This document shows positions 9,043 through 16,479 of a DNA stretch of 64,000 nucleotides, in pieces (the first letter of the stretch is position 1; each line of letters begins with the position of its first letter). The notes beneath the pieces are model-generated. The model was not told the origin of the DNA and did no database searches. It was given only the letters and a program-made list of their open reading frames with translations. The stretch lies in contig NZ_JABMCZ010000005.1 in assembly GCF_013186535.1 (NCBI RefSeq), positions 496,001 through 560,000 of the forward strand, read 5' to 3'. Position numbers and translations under genes: made by a program. The DNA is from Nocardia terpenica. Lineage in GTDB: Bacteria; Actinomycetota; Actinomycetes; Mycobacteriales; Mycobacteriaceae.

Positions 9043-9091
9043 CTTGGTAGATTTCGCAGCGACCATGATCACCGACCGCGAGGGGGCTGGT

Positions 9092-11155
9092 GTGCTGCCG
9101 TTCGAATCGCTGTATCGGCACGGGTTCGCGCGCGTCGCGGTGGCCGTGCCGTCGGTGCGGGTGGCCGATCCGGCCTACAACGCCGAGCAGACCCTGGGAT
9201 CGGCCCGGCAGGCCGCGGCGGCGGGGGCGGTGCTCACCGTGTTTCCGGAGCTCGGGTTGTCCAGTTACACCGCCGATGATCTGTTTCATTCCGATGCGCT
9301 CGATCACGCGGTCGACAAGGCGCTGCGGCGGGTGGTGGACGAGAGCGCCGCGATCGCGTCGGTGCTGGTGGTGGGTGCGCCGATTCGGGCGCAGGGGCGG
9401 CTGTTCAATTGCGGCATCGTGATCCATCGGGGGCGGGTGCTGGGTGCGGCGCCCAAGAGTTATCTGCCCAACTATCGGGAGTTCTACGAGAAGCGGCAGT
9501 TCGCGGCGGCGCGGGAGGCCCTCGACGATCGGGTGACGATCGCCGGGCAGCGGGTGCCGTTCGGCGCCGAACTGCTGTTCGCGGCAACCAATCTGTCCGA
9601 CTTCGTCTTTCACCTCGAGGTCTGCGAGGACGGCTGGGTGCCGTTGCCGCCCAGCGGTTTTGCCGCGCTGGCCGGGGCGACCGTGCTGGTGAATCTGTCG
9701 GCCAGCAATATCGTGGTCGGTAAGGCGGATTACCGGCGGCAGCTGTGCGCCTCGCATTCGGCGCAATATGTGGCCGCGTACCTGTATTCGGCTGCGGGAC
9801 ACGGCGAGTCGACCACCGATATGGCCTTCGACGGGCAGGCGCTGGTGTGTGAGAACGGCGAATTGCTCGCCGAGGGTGAACGTTTCGCCGACCATCCCCA
9901 ATTGGTCACCGCCGATATCGATCTGCGCCGGTTGGCCGCCGACCGGCTGCGCACGACCAGTTTCGCCGATACCGTGCACGATCATCGCGAGCGCCTGGCC
10001 CGATTCCGGCGCGTCGAGATCGAACTGCCGGTGCCCACGGAGGCGGTGCCGCTGCGCCGCGACATCCCGCGCTTCCCTTATGTTCCCGCCGATCCGGCGG
10101 TGCGCAACGAGCGCTGCGCCGAGGTGCATCACATCCAGGTCGAGGGGTTGAGCACGCGGCTGGCGGCGACCGGCTCGCAGCACGTGGTCATCGGTGTGTC
10201 GGGCGGGCTGGATTCGACGGTGGCGCTGATCGTGGCGGCCAAGACGATGGACCGGCTCGGCCTGCCGCGCTCGAATGTGCTGGCCTACACCATGCCCGGC
10301 TTCGCCACGGGCAGCCGCACGCGCACCGACGCGCACCGGTTGATGGCGGCGCTGGGGGTGTCCGCGCACGAGATCGATATCCGGCCGTCGGCGACACAGA
10401 TGCTGCGCGACCTGAATCATCCTGCGGCCGAGGGGGTTCCGCAGTACGACGTGACCTACGAGAATGTGCAGGCCGGTGAGCGGACCTCGCACCTGTTCCG
10501 GCTGGCCAACCGGCACCGCGCGCTGGTCGTCGGCACCGGCGACCTCAGCGAATTGGCCCTGGGCTGGTGCACTTTCGGCGTCGGCGATCACATGGCGCAC
10601 TACAGCGTGAACGCCTCGGTGCCCAAGACGCTGATCAAATACCTCATCGCCTGGGCCGTCGACACCGGCGACCTGGGCCCGGAGGCCGGTGCGGTGCTGA
10701 CCTCGATCCTGGCCACCGAGATCTCCCCCGAGCTGGTGCCGACGGATGAGACCGGCGCCGAAGGGGATTCGGCCCAGCCCGGGCAGAGCTCGGAGGCCAC
10801 CGTCGGCCCCTACGAGCTCCAGGACCTGCACCTGTACTACCTGCTCCGCTTCGGATACCTGCCCAGCCGCATCGCCTACCTCGCCCACCACGCCTGGTCC
10901 GACCGCACCCGCGGCCACTGGCCCGACCTGATCCCGGTCACCGACCGCCACGAATACGACCTCCCGACCATCAAGCGATGGCTGGCCGAATTCCTCCGCC
11001 GCTTCGTCCAGACCAGCCAGTTCAAACGCTCCACCCTCCCCAACGCCCCGAAGGTGGGCTCCGGCGGCTCCCTGTCCCCGCGCGGCGACTGGCGCGCCCC
11101 CAGCGACGCCGTCGCCACCGCCTGGCTCGACGAACTCGAACGCAACGTGCCCTGA
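9092..11155 (+). CDS. nadE: Glutamine-dependent NAD(+) synthetase
   Basis: Final step of NAD synthesis: amidates nicotinic acid adenine dinucleotide using ammonia channelled from glutamine. The N-terminal nitrilase-type glutaminase has the triad Glu53 (FPELGLS), Lys122 (PKSYLPNYREF) and Cys178 (EVCEDGW). The C-terminal synthetase has the PP-loop SGGLDS at residues 370-375 and the late motif LPNAPKVGSGG. The GTG start gives 687 residues, close to the 679 of M. tuberculosis NadE, and has GAGGGGG just upstream. An ATG at 9065 is an alternative. It lies 49 bases after sigF and is convergent with the tarD-like gene. Confidence 0.95.
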   Translation: MLPFESLYRHGFARVAVAVPSVRVADPAYNAEQTLGSARQAAAAGAVLTVFPELGLSSYTADDLFHSDALDHAVDKALRRVVDESAAIASVLVVGAPIRAQGRLFNCGIVIHRGRVLGAAPKSYLPNYREFYEKRQFAAAREALDDRVTIAGQRVPFGAELLFAATNLSDFVFHLEVCEDGWVPLPPSGFAALAGATVLVNLSASNIVVGKADYRRQLCASHSAQYVAAYLYSAAGHGESTTDMAFDGQALVCENGELLAEGERFADHPQLVTADIDLRRLAADRLRTTSFADTVHDHRERLARFRRVEIELPVPTEAVPLRRDIPRFPYVPADPAVRNERCAEVHHIQVEGLSTRLAATGSQHVVIGVSGGLDSTVALIVAAKTMDRLGLPRSNVLAYTMPGFATGSRTRTDAHRLMAALGVSAHEIDIRPSATQMLRDLNHPAAEGVPQYDVTYENVQAGERTSHLFRLANRHRALVVGTGDLSELALGWCTFGVGDHMAHYSVNASVPKTLIKYLIAWAVDTGDLGPEAGAVLTSILATEISPELVPTDETGAEGDSAQPGQSSEATVGPYELQDLHLYYLLRFGYLPSRIAYLAHHAWSDRTRGHWPDLIPVTDRHEYDLPTIKRWLAEFLRRFVQTSQFKRSTLPNAPKVGSGGSLSPRGDWRAPSDAVATAWLDELERNVP

Positions 11156-11171
11156 CGCTGAACCGAAGGCT

Positions 11172-12344
11172 TCAGGGATGCAGGGCCCGGAACACGCGGT
11201 ACAGCGCCGCCTTGTCCTCGAAGCCGATGCCCGGGGTCTCCGACAGCCGGAGTCGGCCGTGGGCGATGACGGCCGAGTCGGCGAATCCGCCGGTCGGCTG
11301 GAACTCGCCGGGGTAGGACTCGTTGCCGCCCAGGCGAAGCGCGGCGGCGATGTGCAGGGCGAACTGGTGGCCGCCGTGCGGGATGCAGCGCCGGGAGGAC
11401 CAGCCGTGCTGGCGCAGCATGTCCTGGGTGCGCAGGTATTCGACCAGCCCGTAGCCGAGCACCGGATCGAATTGCAGAATGTCGCGGTCCGGCCGCATCC
11501 CGGCGTAGCGGATCAGATTGCGGGCGTCGGTGGTGGAGAACAGATTCTCGCCGGTGGCCAGCGCGCCCGGATAGCGCTCGGCGAGGGTGGCGTGCAGCGC
11601 GTAGTCGAGCGGATCACCGGGCTCCTCGTACCAGCGCAGCCGGTACGGTTCCAGCGCCCGGCCGTAGGCGAGCGCGGTCTCGAGGTCGAAGCGGCCGTTG
11701 GCGTCGACCGCGAGCCGCGAGCCGTCGCCGCCGAGCACCTCCAGCACGGTCTCGACGCGCCGCACGTCCTCGCTCAGGCTCGCGCCGCCGATCTTCATCT
11801 TCACCACGTCGTAGCCCTGCGCGAGGAACCCCTCCATCTCCTCCCGCAGTTGCGCGGGTCCCTTCCCGGGCGCGTAATAACCGCCTGCGGCATAGACGAA
11901 TACCTCGGGATCGGGCTCGCCGAGGTCGTAGTGGCGGGCCAGCCAGCGGTGCAGCGGCAGCCCGGCCAGCTTGGCCGCGAGGTCGAACAGCGCCATATCG
12001 AGCACGCCCACCGCGACCGATCGCTCCCCGTGCCCGCCGGGTTTCTCGTTGCGCATCATGACATCCCACGCCCGGTGCGGATCGACGGCCGTCCCGTCCG
12101 CGGTCTCCAGCTCATCGGGCCGCGCGGCCAGCAGGCGGGGAATCATCCTGCGGCGCAGTATTTCTCCGGCACTGTAGCGGCCGTTGGAGTTGAATCCGTA
12201 ACCGACGACGGGCGCGCCGTCGCGGACCACATCGCTGACGACCGCGACGATGGAGCAGTCCATGGCGCTGAAGTCGATGAACGCATTGCTGATCGACGAA
12301 CCGATCGGCACGGTGCCTTCGTGAATCGCGACGATACGGGGCAT
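11172..12344 (-). CDS. tarD: Enolase-superfamily dehydratase, D-tartrate dehydratase-like
   Basis: Closely resembles rhizobial D(-)-tartrate dehydratase (TarD), which converts tartrate to oxaloacetate. Matching features are the N-terminal AIDFS/YGFNSNGRYSAGEILR region, NEKPGGHGERSVAVG, the Lys-x-Lys motif at Lys182/Lys184 (VKMKIGG), metal ligand Asp214 (AVDANG), WYEEPGD, TGENLF and the catalytic His323 in CIPHGGHQ. The ATG has GAGGAG at a good distance. It is 390 residues, as expected. It lies 11 bases after the dicarboxylate carrier gene, suggesting uptake and breakdown of a tartrate-like acid. Substrate identity is inferred from sequence pattern only. Confidence 0.82.
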   Translation of the reverse strand: MPRIVAIHEGTVPIGSSISNAFIDFSAMDCSIVAVVSDVVRDGAPVVGYGFNSNGRYSAGEILRRRMIPRLLAARPDELETADGTAVDPHRAWDVMMRNEKPGGHGERSVAVGVLDMALFDLAAKLAGLPLHRWLARHYDLGEPDPEVFVYAAGGYYAPGKGPAQLREEMEGFLAQGYDVVKMKIGGASLSEDVRRVETVLEVLGGDGSRLAVDANGRFDLETALAYGRALEPYRLRWYEEPGDPLDYALHATLAERYPGALATGENLFSTTDARNLIRYAGMRPDRDILQFDPVLGYGLVEYLRTQDMLRQHGWSSRRCIPHGGHQFALHIAAALRLGGNESYPGEFQPTGGFADSAVIAHGRLRLSETPGIGFEDKAALYRVFRALHP

Positions 12345-12354
12345 GAGATTCTCC

Positions 12355-13704
12355 TCACAGTGTTTCCGTCTGGGCGACAGGCGTTTTCGCGCGGGATGCG
12401 CCGATGGTGCGGGCGGCGAGGTCACGGTCGAGTCCGCCCGGCTCCCAGCGCGCCACCACCACGGTGGCGACCGCATTGCCCAGGACATTGGTGGCCGCGC
12501 GGGCCATCGACAGGAACCGGTCCACCGACAGCACCAGCGCCAGCCCGGCGACCGGCACGAACGCGGTGGCGGCCACGGTGTTGGCGAGCGTGACGAACGC
12601 CGAACCCGACACGCCCGCAGTGCCTTTGGACAGCACCAGGAAGATCAGCAGCAGCGTCAGCTGGTGCCCGGCCGTCAGCGGAACGCCGTACACCTGCCCG
12701 ATGAACAGCACACAGATCGGCACCACCACCGCGACCCCGTCCAGATTGAAGGAGAATCCGGCGGGAACCACGAGGCCGATCACGCTGCGTCGGCAACCGA
12801 CCTCCTCCAGCCGCTGCATCAGTTGCGGCAGCACCGATTCCGACGCGGCGGTACCGAAGACGACCAGCAGCTCCCGCCGCAACCGGTGCATCAGCCGCAG
12901 CAGTGAGACCCCGGCGGCGCGCGCCACGGTCCCGAGGACCACCGTCACGAACACCAGCAGCGCCAGCACCGCCACCGCGACCAGTTTCACCAGGGCCGTG
13001 AGGGTTTCGGGGCCGTACCGGCCCACCGTGGCCGCCACCGCGCCGAACGCGCCGATCGGCGCCAGCAGCATGATCAGCCGCACCATCCGGAACAGCACCG
13101 CCGACAGCGCGGTGGCGCCGCGCATGATCGGATCGACCACGGTCGCCGGGAGCCGCAGCAGCGCCACGGCGAACACGATGGCGACGATCAGCACCTGCAC
13201 CACATTCCCGGTGGTGAACGCGCCGACCGCGCTGTTGGGCACGATCGCCGACAGGAACGAGCCGAACGACGTAGTGCGCGCCGCGGTGGGCAGATAGGCC
13301 GACAGCTGATCGGAGGCGTGTGCGGGCGGCGGCACTCCCGCACCCGGCCGCAGCAGGTCCGCGACCGCGATCCCCAGCAGCATCGCGACCGTGCTGACGA
13401 TCTCGAAATACAGCAGCGCCTTCACCGCGATCCGCCCGACCGCCCGCATCCCACCGGCCGCCACGATCCCGGTGACCAGCACCAGAAAGACGATGGGCGC
13501 CACCACCATCTGGATCAGCGCGACGAAGACCGTCGCCAGCGGTTGCAGCGCCGCCGCGGCATGCGGGGCGACGGTGCCGAGGACCGCGGCCGCCGCCGCG
13601 GCGACGAACACCTGCAGGCTGGTGTCGCCCAGCACACGCCGCCAGCGTGGGATGCGAACCGGATGCGGTTGCGCCGCATCGACTGTCGAATCGATGGTGC
13701 CCAC
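12355..13704 (-). CDS. Dicarboxylate/cation symporter, DctA/GltP family
   Basis: Membrane carrier of the DAACS family, which import C4-dicarboxylates or acidic amino acids with protons or sodium. About eight hydrophobic helices and the re-entrant loops are visible. Family motifs include FGTAASESVLPQLMQRL (the Ser-rich hairpin loop), PAGFSFNLDGVAV, SKGTAGVSGSAFVTLANT and VLGNAVATVVVARWEPG, the last typical of DctA. 449 residues is a normal length. It is sandwiched between two enolase-superfamily enzymes on the same strand, so a hydroxylated dicarboxylate such as tartrate or a sugar diacid is a reasonable substrate guess. Confidence 0.88.
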   Translation of the reverse strand: MGTIDSTVDAAQPHPVRIPRWRRVLGDTSLQVFVAAAAAAVLGTVAPHAAAALQPLATVFVALIQMVVAPIVFLVLVTGIVAAGGMRAVGRIAVKALLYFEIVSTVAMLLGIAVADLLRPGAGVPPPAHASDQLSAYLPTAARTTSFGSFLSAIVPNSAVGAFTTGNVVQVLIVAIVFAVALLRLPATVVDPIMRGATALSAVLFRMVRLIMLLAPIGAFGAVAATVGRYGPETLTALVKLVAVAVLALLVFVTVVLGTVARAAGVSLLRLMHRLRRELLVVFGTAASESVLPQLMQRLEEVGCRRSVIGLVVPAGFSFNLDGVAVVVPICVLFIGQVYGVPLTAGHQLTLLLIFLVLSKGTAGVSGSAFVTLANTVAATAFVPVAGLALVLSVDRFLSMARAATNVLGNAVATVVVARWEPGGLDRDLAARTIGASRAKTPVAQTETL

Positions 13705-13722
13705 GAGACCACTCCCCGGCCC

Positions 13723-14838
13723 TCACGGCTCCCGAATACGAGTGTCGCGCAAGGCATCCCGGTCCACCGTGAGTCCCAATCCGGGCCGGTCCGGCACCGT
13801 GATGCGACCGTTCTCCGGTCGTGGCGCGTCGGGGAACAGCAACTGCCCGACCTGTGCCATGCCCAGGTGCCACTCCAGGATCCAGCCGTTCATCATCCCG
13901 GCCAGGGTGTGCAGGTTGAACAGCGGCCAGCCGCCGCCGTGCGCCAGCGGCAGGTTGTAGATCTGCGCCAGGTGCGCGGCCTTGCGGGCCTCGGTGAAGC
14001 CGCCGCAGTAGCAGACGTTCGGTTGCAGCACATCCACCGCCCGGTGCTCGACCAGTTCCCGCAGTCGCCACCGATGCCCCTCCATCTGCCCGGCCGCCAG
14101 CGGAATCCGGGTGTGCGCGCGCAGATCGGCGAGGGCGCGAGCGTCGTTCTGCTGCAACGGTTCCTCGAACCAGGTGAGCCCCGCGTCCTCGACCGCCCGG
14201 CACAGCAGCGCGGCCTGCACGGGGGTGTAGAGATAGTTGGCGTCGATCATCAGATCGTGCTCGTCGCCGATCGCTGCGCGCACCGTGTGAATGCGGGCGG
14301 CGTCCTCGCGCCAGCCGCGTTCGTCCACGCCCACAACCATTTTCAGCGCCGTGAAGCCCTGCTCCAGGTGCAGCCGGGCCGCGGCGGCGAGGGTGTCGCG
14401 GTCGTACTGCGGGAATCCGAACGTCACGTAGACCGGCACCGAGGTGCGGGCGCCGCCCAGCAGGCTCGCCACCGATCGCCCGGCCGCCTTACCGGCGATA
14501 TCCCACAGCGCGATATCCAGCAGCGACAGCGCGCTCGACACCACGCCGGTCATGGCGCGTGGGTTCAGCCGCTGCCAAACCCGTTGGTGCACGGCCTCCG
14601 TCGCGCGCGGATCGAGATCCTGCACGGCGGGGAGCACGTGGTGGTGCAGCGCCGCCACCACCGCGTGCGCCAGGAAGTGACCGGTGACCGCGACCCCGGT
14701 CGGTCCCTCGTCGGTTTCGACCTCGCAGAAGACGAACTCCCGCTGCTCGGCCCGGCCGTAGCCGTCGACTCGTTCCGTCAGCAGTGGGACCTCGATCGAC
14801 GTGGTGTGCACGCTCGCGCGGATGTCCTTGATCCTCAT
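13723..14838 (-). CDS. Mandelate racemase / muconate lactonizing enzyme family protein
   Basis: Enolase-superfamily enzyme of 371 residues; the family abstracts a proton next to a carboxylate. Visible active-site elements are Lys166 (ALKMVVG), Asp199 (MIDAN), Glu225/Glu226 (WFEEPL) and His300 (LAHGGGW). At the usual third metal-ligand position the sequence reads AAGQMEG, with Gln251 where Glu or Asp normally stands and Glu253 two residues later. This may mark a particular dehydratase subgroup. The ATG has GAGGAGG eight bases upstream. It is first in the operon with the carrier and tarD, and is divergent from the GntR gene. Substrate not assignable; a sugar acid dehydratase is likely. Confidence 0.85.
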   Translation of the reverse strand: MRIKDIRASVHTTSIEVPLLTERVDGYGRAEQREFVFCEVETDEGPTGVAVTGHFLAHAVVAALHHHVLPAVQDLDPRATEAVHQRVWQRLNPRAMTGVVSSALSLLDIALWDIAGKAAGRSVASLLGGARTSVPVYVTFGFPQYDRDTLAAAARLHLEQGFTALKMVVGVDERGWREDAARIHTVRAAIGDEHDLMIDANYLYTPVQAALLCRAVEDAGLTWFEEPLQQNDARALADLRAHTRIPLAAGQMEGHRWRLRELVEHRAVDVLQPNVCYCGGFTEARKAAHLAQIYNLPLAHGGGWPLFNLHTLAGMMNGWILEWHLGMAQVGQLLFPDAPRPENGRITVPDRPGLGLTVDRDALRDTRIREP

Positions 14839-14888
14839 CGGATCGCCTCCTCGGCACCTTCATCGGGTGCACCGAGTGTGCGACCGAT

Positions 14889-14909
14889 AATCGTCAACTG
14901 TCAACGATT
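14889..14909. promoter_or_regulatory. Candidate GntR operator palindrome
   Basis: AATCGT and ACGATT form a perfect inverted repeat separated by nine bases (CAACTGTCA), which itself contains TCAACTGTCAAC-type direct symmetry. It lies between the divergent enolase-family gene and the GntR gene, the usual place for autoregulation by FCD-type GntR regulators. Binding is inferred from position and symmetry. Confidence 0.5.
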
Positions 14910-14967
14910 TGCGATTTATGGTTCGGCGGGCGAGAATACGGGGTCGTCCGCGATCCGAAGAGGAGCC

Positions 14968-15666
14968 ATGGCCCCGTCCGAACCCCAGGGGGACAGCGAG
15001 ATCTCGGCGCTGCAGCGCCGGGTCGCCGAGCGGCAGTCCACCTCCCTGCCGCATCTCATCGTCGAGGACCTGGAGCGGATGATCATCAACGGCACGCTGC
15101 GCGGCGGCGATCGGATCAACGAATCCGCGCTCGCGCTGCGGCTGGGCGTGAGCCGCGGGCCCGTGCGCGAGGCGTGCCGACACCTCGAGCGCACCCGCCT
15201 GGTCGAATTCCGCACCAACCGTGGCATGTTCGTGCGCGAGATCTCCGTCGACGAGGCCGCGCAGCTCTACGACATCCGCGCCAGCCTGTTCGGGCTCGCC
15301 GGTCGGCTCGCGGCCGCCCACACCGACGCCGCCGGGCTCGAACAACCACGGGCGCTGGTGCGACGCCTCGCCGGGGCGGTCGCGCAGATGAACGACTACT
15401 ACCCGCTCAATGTGGATCTACACCGCCGACTGGTCGCGCTGTCGGGCAATCCGCGGCTCGTCGAACTCTACGACGGTGTGTCCAAGGAGCTCCACCTGTT
15501 CCGCCGCCACGGCCTGGAAACCGCTGCGGCACGCGGCATGTCGAATGCGCAGCACGGGGAGATCCTGGACGCCCTGGCCGCCGCGGACCCCGCGACGGCC
15601 GGGCGTCTGATGGAGGCGCACATCCTGGCGGGTAAGGAACGGATGCTCGCCGCCGCGCGCGGCTAG
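14968..15666 (+). CDS. GntR-family transcriptional regulator, FCD domain
   Basis: Winged-helix regulator of the FadR subfamily, 232 residues. The N-terminal DNA-binding domain has RINESALALRLGVSRGPVREACRHLE (helix-turn-helix around residues 52-75). The C-terminal all-helical FCD ligand domain has the metal/ligand residues in YDIRASLFG, LNVDLHRRLVALSGNPRL and QHGEILDALAA. The ATG follows GAGGAG. Such regulators usually sense an organic acid. It is divergent from the enolase/DctA/tarD operon and most likely controls it. Its stop shares the tetramer CTAG with the convergent stop of the metal-binding protein gene. Confidence 0.9.
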   Translation: MAPSEPQGDSEISALQRRVAERQSTSLPHLIVEDLERMIINGTLRGGDRINESALALRLGVSRGPVREACRHLERTRLVEFRTNRGMFVREISVDEAAQLYDIRASLFGLAGRLAAAHTDAAGLEQPRALVRRLAGAVAQMNDYYPLNVDLHRRLVALSGNPRLVELYDGVSKELHLFRRHGLETAAARGMSNAQHGEILDALAAADPATAGRLMEAHILAGKERMLAAARG

Positions 15667-15878
15667 ACGACGGTGAAATTGCCGCCGGAGTCCAGCGCGC
15701 GCTGAATCTCGTCGGGCTTCATGTCGTGGTCGGCATCGACCGTGACCGTCGAGGTGCCCTTGATGTCGAGGTCCACCCGCACGGAGCGGACGTCGGGGAT
15801 GGCGGAGATGCTCTGCTCGACGGTGTTGACGCAGCCCTCGCAGTGCAGACCGTCAACGGAGAATGTGGCTGTCGACAT
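15663..15878 (-). CDS. Heavy-metal-associated (HMA) domain protein, CopZ-like
   Basis: A 71-residue single HMA domain with the metal-binding motif LHCEGC (Cys13 and Cys16) and the ferredoxin-like pattern of the Atx1/CopZ family, which carry Cu(I) or other soft metals to P-type ATPases. The ATG is preceded by GGGAG. No metal-transporting ATPase or CsoR-type repressor is near, so the partner must be elsewhere. The gene is convergent with the GntR gene and their stop codons overlap. Confidence 0.88.
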   Translation of the reverse strand: MSTATFSVDGLHCEGCVNTVEQSISAIPDVRSVRVDLDIKGTSTVTVDADHDMKPDEIQRALDSGGNFTVV

Positions 15879-16479
15879 GATCGCTCCCGGTGTCGTGGGG
15901 TTGAGTCGCGGTCGCCTTCGACCGCTCGAATCGGCCTGTGCCGATTCTACTGCGGGTCCGCGAGCGGGAGCGTCCGAAAGAACCCACCGTCGGAACGGTA
16001 TTTTTCGGAAAACAGAAAAATTCCCCGAAATCTTCGGCGAGTTGCTTACAATTAACTGGTATCCGCAGAAATTGCGGTACGCAAGAAAGGAAAGAACGAT
16101 GGTACTCATGGCTATCCTCACCGCAATCGGCGTCCTGGCCACTCTTCTCGTGGGAGGGATCGGCGCGCTCCTGTGACCGTCATCCATCGACGATCAGCGC
16201 AGTCGCGCCACCAAACCCCTTGACGCAGCTGCACTTCGAATTTGCTGAGCGAATTCTTCAAGCAAGCCGTGAAAGTGATTGTCAATTTCTTGAAGAGCTC
16301 GTCAGCATCATGGCGACGACCGTATGAGTTTGTTGGAACGCGAATTTTTCGCCGACCGATATTTCCGAACAGACCCATCATCGCCGCTCGATAATTCCGG
16401 CCCACTCGACAAGATGACCGAGGACGGACAAATACGCGACCGCCCCCGGTCATCGGCTCGTCGAATAATCGACCTCGCC
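15879..16479. other. AT-richer intergenic gap
   Basis: About 600 bases between the HMA gene and the 3' end of rsmB, with visibly lower GC than neighbouring genes. It holds a hydrophobic 25-codon ORF (listed separately). Around 16230-16400 both strands carry short protein-like frames, including an ATGA overlap at 16324, but they lack GC3 bias and a good start, so I call no further gene. The composition could mark an acquired or decayed segment. Confidence 0.4.
16099..16176 (+). CDS. Small hydrophobic peptide ORF, 25 aa
   Basis: Not a recognised family. An ATG preceded by AGAAAGGAAAG at a suitable distance opens a 25-codon frame that is almost wholly hydrophobic (starting MVLMAILTAIGVLATLL and ending with a Gly-rich GGIGALL), enough for one membrane helix. 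A TACAAT element at 16047-16052 could be its -10. Single-helix peptides of this kind include type I toxins and small membrane regulators, but nothing here proves either. No antisense RNA promoter could be established. Confidence 0.4.
   Translation: MVLMAILTAIGVLATLLVGGIGALL

Noticed and set aside
8981..9091. Longer NadE start inside sigF
   Set aside because: It would add residues not in the family and overlap sigF; GTG 9092 with GAGGGGG fits known length.
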